This document shows positions 7,306 to 10,514 of a stretch of DNA of 10,514 nt, in pieces (the first letter of the stretch is position 1; each line of letters opens with the position of its first letter). The notes under the pieces are model-generated. The model ran no database searches. It was not told where the DNA came from and was given only the letters and a program-made list of their open reading frames with translations. The translations under genes were made by a program, and so were the position numbers. Origin of the DNA: Desulfitobacterium sp. (GTDB lineage: Bacteria > Bacillota > Desulfitobacteriia > Desulfitobacteriales > Desulfitobacteriaceae). The DNA is taken from contig JAAZLD010000199.1 of the NCBI GenBank assembly GCA_012799495.1, forward strand, positions 1 through 10,514, in the 5' to 3' direction.

Positions 7306-7324
7306 GTAAGAAACGGAGGTTTAA

Positions 7325-8917
7325 ATGGATATATTAGGGGATATCTCAGGGATTCGCAAGACCCAATTAAAAGAGTTAGAGGAGTTAGCTTCGCTCCGGA
7401 CAAAACGTCCGGAGCTTATCGATTATTCCTTGTTAGAAGGTATTTGTAACTTATCTAGTCTCTGGAATAGAGAAATTGCCTTATACATCAATCGTTCAGG
7501 AGTAGTTACTGCTATTGCTGTAGGCAAACATGCCACAGTTAATTTACCATCACTACCTGAGCGCCAGAGGAGACGTACCCGGTGTATTCACACCCACCCT
7601 AGTGGCAATTTTCAACTTAGTACTGTGGATTTAAGTGCTTTAACTTCACTTGGCTTAGAAAGTATAACAAGCTTAGGTACACGTAAAGGAAAATTAACGG
7701 GGGCCGAGATTGGGATTCCAACTTCTAGCCATGTAGAAAAGTTTGCCTTATCCTCTGGAGAAATAAAGAATTTAGACTATGATGATCTTCTTCGAGAAGT
7801 TCCTAGTCTACCCCAAAGAGAAACCACTATAGTTGAAGATAAAGAAAAGGCTTACTTGATTGCTTTAGAAGAGGAGGAGCTAGGTAAGGAATACTTAGCT
7901 GAATTGGCAGAATTATCCAAAACTGCCGGTGTTGTAGTTGTAGGGCAGCTCCTTCAGTCAAGAACTTACGGTAGTCCTGTCAGTTATTTGGGTAAAGGTA
8001 AACTCCAAGAACTTACTCAGCTTATCCAAAATAGCGGTGCCAATGTATTAATCTGTGATGATGAACTTACACCTGTCCAACTTAAAAATTTAGAAAATGC
8101 AACGGGAACTAAAGTTCTGGATCGGACTAACCTCATCCTAGATATCTTTGCTCAGAGGGCAAAATCCCGGGAAGGTAAGTTGCAGGTTGAACTAGCTCAA
8201 TTAAAACATCTTCTTCCTAGATTAACTGGTAAGGGAGTAAGTCTTTCACGACTTGGTGGAGGAGTAGGAACTAGAGGACCTGGAGAGACAAAGCTGGAAG
8301 TAGATAGGCGTCGTTTACGTCAGAGAATCAATGCGCTGGAGTCAGAACTTAAGGAAGTCCGTAAGAATCGCCAGACACAGAGAAGACAGAGGAAAAGAAC
8401 TGGTCTTCCTTTAATAGCTTTAGTCGGGTATACTAATGCCGGAAAAACTACATTTATGGAGAGAGCCATGGAGCAAACCCAAGCTAAAGGAGAAAGGATT
8501 AGGGGAGAGGACAAGCTTTTTGCTACCTTAGATCCCATTGTACGTGGAATTCAAATCCCTTCAGGTCCTAGGATTTTACTTAGTGATACTGTAGGTTTTA
8601 TACAAAAACTTCCTCACCAGTTACTCCATGCCTTTTTAGCTACTCTAGAAGAGGTAAAAAACGCCGATGTTTTGATTCATGTCCTCGATGCTAGTCATCC
8701 ACGAGCACTAGAACAAGCTGAGACTGTCCTAGGAATATTAAAGGAATTAGACTGTGAAAATAAGCCCCAAATTACTTTACTTAATAAAATAGACAAGGTT
8801 GAGCATGAAGGAGAACTAACTCGCTTGGCCCAAGAGCTTTCTCATCCGATACAGATTTCCCTACTGAAAAATCAATCTTTAGCACCTGTTTGGAAAAAAA
8901 TCGTGGAACTTATTTGA
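7325..8917 (+). CDS. hflX: Ribosome-associated GTPase HflX with extra N-terminal JAMM-like domain
   Basis: HflX is an Obg-related GTPase that binds the 50S subunit and splits stalled 70S ribosomes. The HflX core starts near residue 173 (EKAYLIALE) and has the glycine-rich loop SRLGGGVGTRGPGETKLE (308-325). G1 is GYTNAGKTT (368-376), G2 FATLDP (399-404), G3 DTVGF (421-425) and G4 NKID (487-490); the G5 position reads SLL rather than SA(K/L). At 530 residues it is about 100 longer than Bacillus YnbA. The extra N-terminal part (1-165) contains RCIHTHPSGNFQLSTVDLSA (86-105), a complete HxHx7Sx2D JAMM signature (H89, H91, S99, D102). E50 in REIALYINRSG is a candidate for the upstream catalytic glutamate. 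Long clostridial HflX proteins are known to have such an extension; that it is a JAMM domain is my inference. GGAGGT at 7315-7320 precedes the ATG. It is probably cotranscribed with spoVK. Confidence 0.95.
   Translation: MDILGDISGIRKTQLKELEELASLRTKRPELIDYSLLEGICNLSSLWNREIALYINRSGVVTAIAVGKHATVNLPSLPERQRRRTRCIHTHPSGNFQLSTVDLSALTSLGLESITSLGTRKGKLTGAEIGIPTSSHVEKFALSSGEIKNLDYDDLLREVPSLPQRETTIVEDKEKAYLIALEEEELGKEYLAELAELSKTAGVVVVGQLLQSRTYGSPVSYLGKGKLQELTQLIQNSGANVLICDDELTPVQLKNLENATGTKVLDRTNLILDIFAQRAKSREGKLQVELAQLKHLLPRLTGKGVSLSRLGGGVGTRGPGETKLEVDRRRLRQRINALESELKEVRKNRQTQRRQRKRTGLPLIALVGYTNAGKTTFMERAMEQTQAKGERIRGEDKLFATLDPIVRGIQIPSGPRILLSDTVGFIQKLPHQLLHAFLATLEEVKNADVLIHVLDASHPRALEQAETVLGILKELDCENKPQITLLNKIDKVEHEGELTRLAQELSHPIQISLLKNQSLAPVWKKIVELI
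7393..7415 (+). repeat. GC-rich perfect inverted repeat early in hflX
   Basis: GCTCCGGAC (7393-7401) and GTCCGGAGC (7407-7415) form a 9-bp perfect stem with a 5-base loop, about 68 bases after the hflX start codon. It stands out in an AT-rich gene and encodes part of SLRTKRPEL (residues 23-31). No T-run follows. It could slow early elongation or be chance. Confidence 0.4.
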
Positions 8918-8928
8918 CCAGAAACTGT

Positions 8929-8935
8929 AGGAGGT
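8929..8935 (+). promoter_or_regulatory. Strong ribosome binding site fixing a TTG start
   Basis: AGGAGGT lies 7 bases upstream of the TTG at 8943, close to the ideal anti-16S match and spacing. It strongly favours TTG initiation for the YnbB-like gene, since the next in-frame ATG is deep within the conserved region. Confidence 0.8.
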
Positions 8936-8942
8936 ATTATCA

Positions 8943-10205
8943 TTGTTCTTAGAGAATTTACCCCATAAGCTTAATGAAGCCAAAATCTACGCTGAAAAGA
9001 TCCTCAAGGAGCAAGAACCTGTAATTGAGGAAATTAGTGAATATAACCATGCTAAAATTCTTAAAGCTTTTCAAGAAGAAAGGATATCTAGCTACCATTT
9101 AACAGGCTCCACAGGCTATGGCCTAGGGGATAGTGGTAGGGAAGCCTTGGATGAAATTATGGCTAAAGTTCTCGGCACAGAGGCAGCCATAGTAAGAGGT
9201 CAGTTTGTCTCGGGAACTCATGCTATTGCTGCAGCTTTATATGGTGTTTTAAGGCCGGGAGACCATTTTTTATCCGTTTCCGGAGACCCCTATGATACTT
9301 TGGAAGAGGTTATTGGATTAAGAGGAACAGGGCAAGGAAGCCTAAAGGAATTAGGAGTAGATTATAGCGTGATTCCCCTTAGTGAAAAGGGGGAAATCCA
9401 ATATTCTTTATTTCCCGACTACATAAAACCTAATACTAAAATGCTCATTCTCCAACGCTCTAGAGGATATGCTTGGCGCAAGTCCATTCCTGTTGAGCAA
9501 ATATCCGAGTTAGTCCAGTATGTTCGCAAGCATTATCCTGAGCTAATTATTTTTGTAGATAATTGTTATGGAGAATTAGTAGAAATGTATGAACCAGGAG
9601 ATGTAGGAGTGGATTTACTAGCTGGCTCCTTAATTAAAAATCCAGGAGGAACAATAGCTCCTACAGGAGGATATGTGGCAGGTAGAAAAGAGTTAGTTGA
9701 AAAGGCAGCCTGTCGTCTTACAGCTCCTGGTGTAGGTAGTGATTTAGGAGCTACTTTATATTGGCAGCTGCAATTTTACCAGGGTTTATTTTTTAGCCCT
9801 CTTACAGTAAAAGAATCTTTACGAGGAGCTATTTTTTCCGCAGCTTTATGGCAGGCTTTAGGTTTTGAGGTGGATCCTCTTCCTGATGCCCATCGAACAG
9901 ATTTAATTCAAGCTGTCAAATTACAATCCAAAGAGCGGCTAATTGCCTTTTGTCAAGGTTTTCAAAAAGGCTCACCTGTTGATAGTCATGTTCTACCTAT
10001 TCCTTCAGAAATGCCTGGTTACGAAGATGAAGTAATAATGTCGGGAGGAACCTTTATTCAAGGAGCCACCAGCGAATTTTCAGCAGATGGACCCCTTCGG
10101 GAGCCATATGTAGTCTATCAACAAGGTGGCATCTCAATGTTCTATGTAAAATTCGGTAATATCTTGGCTGCTCAAGCCCTCTGGGAGCAAGGTTTATTAA
10201 GATGA
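8943..10205 (+). CDS. YnbB/methionine gamma-lyase family PLP-dependent protein
   Basis: This is a 420-residue fold-type I PLP enzyme of the YnbB family (Met_gamma_lyase, also labelled aluminium resistance protein). Visible motifs are HLTGSTGYGLGDSGREALDE (52-71), the cofactor-phosphate region RGQFVSGTHA (85-94), IIFVDNCYGELVE (202-214), where D206 should contact the pyridine nitrogen, and AGSLIKNPGG (227-236), where K232 is the probable Schiff-base lysine. GGTIAPTGGYVAGR (235-248) follows. The conserved tail TFIQGATSEFSADGPLREPY (370-389) is also typical. Family annotation suggests C-S lyase activity, but the physiological substrate is unestablished and the name methionine gamma-lyase should be taken loosely. 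The TTG start is set by a strong ribosome binding site, 25 bases after hflX. In Bacillus this gene also follows the hflX homologue ynbA. Confidence 0.92.
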   Translation: MFLENLPHKLNEAKIYAEKILKEQEPVIEEISEYNHAKILKAFQEERISSYHLTGSTGYGLGDSGREALDEIMAKVLGTEAAIVRGQFVSGTHAIAAALYGVLRPGDHFLSVSGDPYDTLEEVIGLRGTGQGSLKELGVDYSVIPLSEKGEIQYSLFPDYIKPNTKMLILQRSRGYAWRKSIPVEQISELVQYVRKHYPELIIFVDNCYGELVEMYEPGDVGVDLLAGSLIKNPGGTIAPTGGYVAGRKELVEKAACRLTAPGVGSDLGATLYWQLQFYQGLFFSPLTVKESLRGAIFSAALWQALGFEVDPLPDAHRTDLIQAVKLQSKERLIAFCQGFQKGSPVDSHVLPIPSEMPGYEDEVIMSGGTFIQGATSEFSADGPLREPYVVYQQGGISMFYVKFGNILAAQALWEQGLLR

Positions 10206-10210
10206 GGTGA
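10204..10210 (+). promoter_or_regulatory. Ribosome binding site of lepB overlapping the previous stop
   Basis: GAGGTGA overlaps the TGA stop of the YnbB-like gene (10203-10205) and lies 7 bases upstream of the GTG at 10218. It supports that GTG as start and suggests coupling between the two genes. Confidence 0.6.
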
Positions 10211-10217
10211 ACATTCT

Positions 10218-10514
10218 GTGGCAAGTGAAAATAAGTGGGAAAAGCCCACAAAAAACACTCTAAAATTGATCATAGAGATTATCGAAATTGTCATTATCGC
10301 CTTTGCTTTATCTTGGGTTCTTCGTACATTTGTTCTAGAAGCCCGAGTTGTTCCAACAGGCTCCATGATACCTACTATTCAACTACAAGACCGTATTCTC
10401 GTAGATAAGTTTTTTTATAAATTTGGGGATTTCGAGCGAGGAGATATAGTCGTTTTCCAACCTCCTCCTAATGCCCACACAGAGGAGGATTATATTAAAC
10501 GTATTATTGCCTTA
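10218..10514 (+). CDS. lepB: Type I signal peptidase, N-terminal part (3' end outside window)
   Basis: Ninety-nine residues are visible before the window ends. Type I signal peptidases cleave signal peptides from exported proteins on the outer face of the membrane. A short polar N-terminus (to about residue 15) leads into a single hydrophobic segment (about 16-35), which would anchor the enzyme with its active site outside. The catalytic serine is S49 in VVPTGSMIPTI (44-54), and the general-base lysine is K94 in DYIKRIIAL (91-99), matching box D of the family. FERGDIVVF (72-80) is the conserved stretch between them. The frame is open to the last base. The GTG start has a ribosome binding site overlapping the preceding stop. 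In Bacillus subtilis glnR follows ynbB, so lepB here is a lineage-specific arrangement. Confidence 0.93.
   Translation, partial: MASENKWEKPTKNTLKLIIEIIEIVIIAFALSWVLRTFVLEARVVPTGSMIPTIQLQDRILVDKFFYKFGDFERGDIVVFQPPPNAHTEEDYIKRIIAL

Noticed and set aside
1..10514. Mobile element, CRISPR array, tRNA or horizontally acquired island
   Set aside because: No direct-repeat arrays, transposase-like frames, terminal inverted repeats or tRNA-like folds were seen, and base composition looks uniform throughout.

Overview
The window reads as core chromosome of a low-GC (about 40% by eye), endospore-forming Firmicute. It is most likely a clostridial lineage near the Peptococcaceae/Desulfitobacterium group; this rests on gene order and protein style, not on a search. 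All genes lie on the plus strand, are tightly packed, and match the conserved Bacillus/Clostridia series mutL-miaA-hfq-spoVK-hflX(ynbA)-ynbB. No mobile element, CRISPR array, tRNA or rRNA gene was seen.

Region 1 (1-4004) is a translationally coupled DNA/RNA maintenance cluster. The 3' end of an unidentified protein overlaps the TTG start of mutL (mismatch repair, endonuclease-type). A 2-base gap leads to an RsmJ-like SAM methyltransferase, whose stop overlaps the GTG start of miaA (tRNA A37 dimethylallyltransferase). Region 2 (4005-4350) holds hfq, possibly with its own promoter in the end of miaA, and a clear intrinsic terminator after it.

Region 3 (4351-6271) restarts with a good extended -10 promoter driving typA/bipA, the ribosome-associated GTPase. 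typA sits between hfq and spoVK, where Bacillus subtilis has other genes. Region 4 (6272-10514) holds a SpoVK-like AAA+ ATPase behind a 71-base leader that can fold its Shine-Dalgarno sequence into a long hairpin. It continues with an HflX GTPase carrying an extra N-terminal domain, a PLP-dependent YnbB/methionine gamma-lyase-like enzyme with a TTG start, and the 5' part of a type I signal peptidase gene that runs off the window.

Most of the genes act in translation and RNA handling (MiaA, Hfq, TypA, HflX, the putative rRNA methyltransferase), with mismatch repair at one end and sporulation and envelope functions at the other. The most interesting item is the HflX N-terminal extension, which carries a complete JAMM (RadC/MPN-like) metal-binding signature not expected in a ribosome-splitting GTPase. 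The spoVK leader hairpin is second. I found no evidence of a wholly new multi-gene system.
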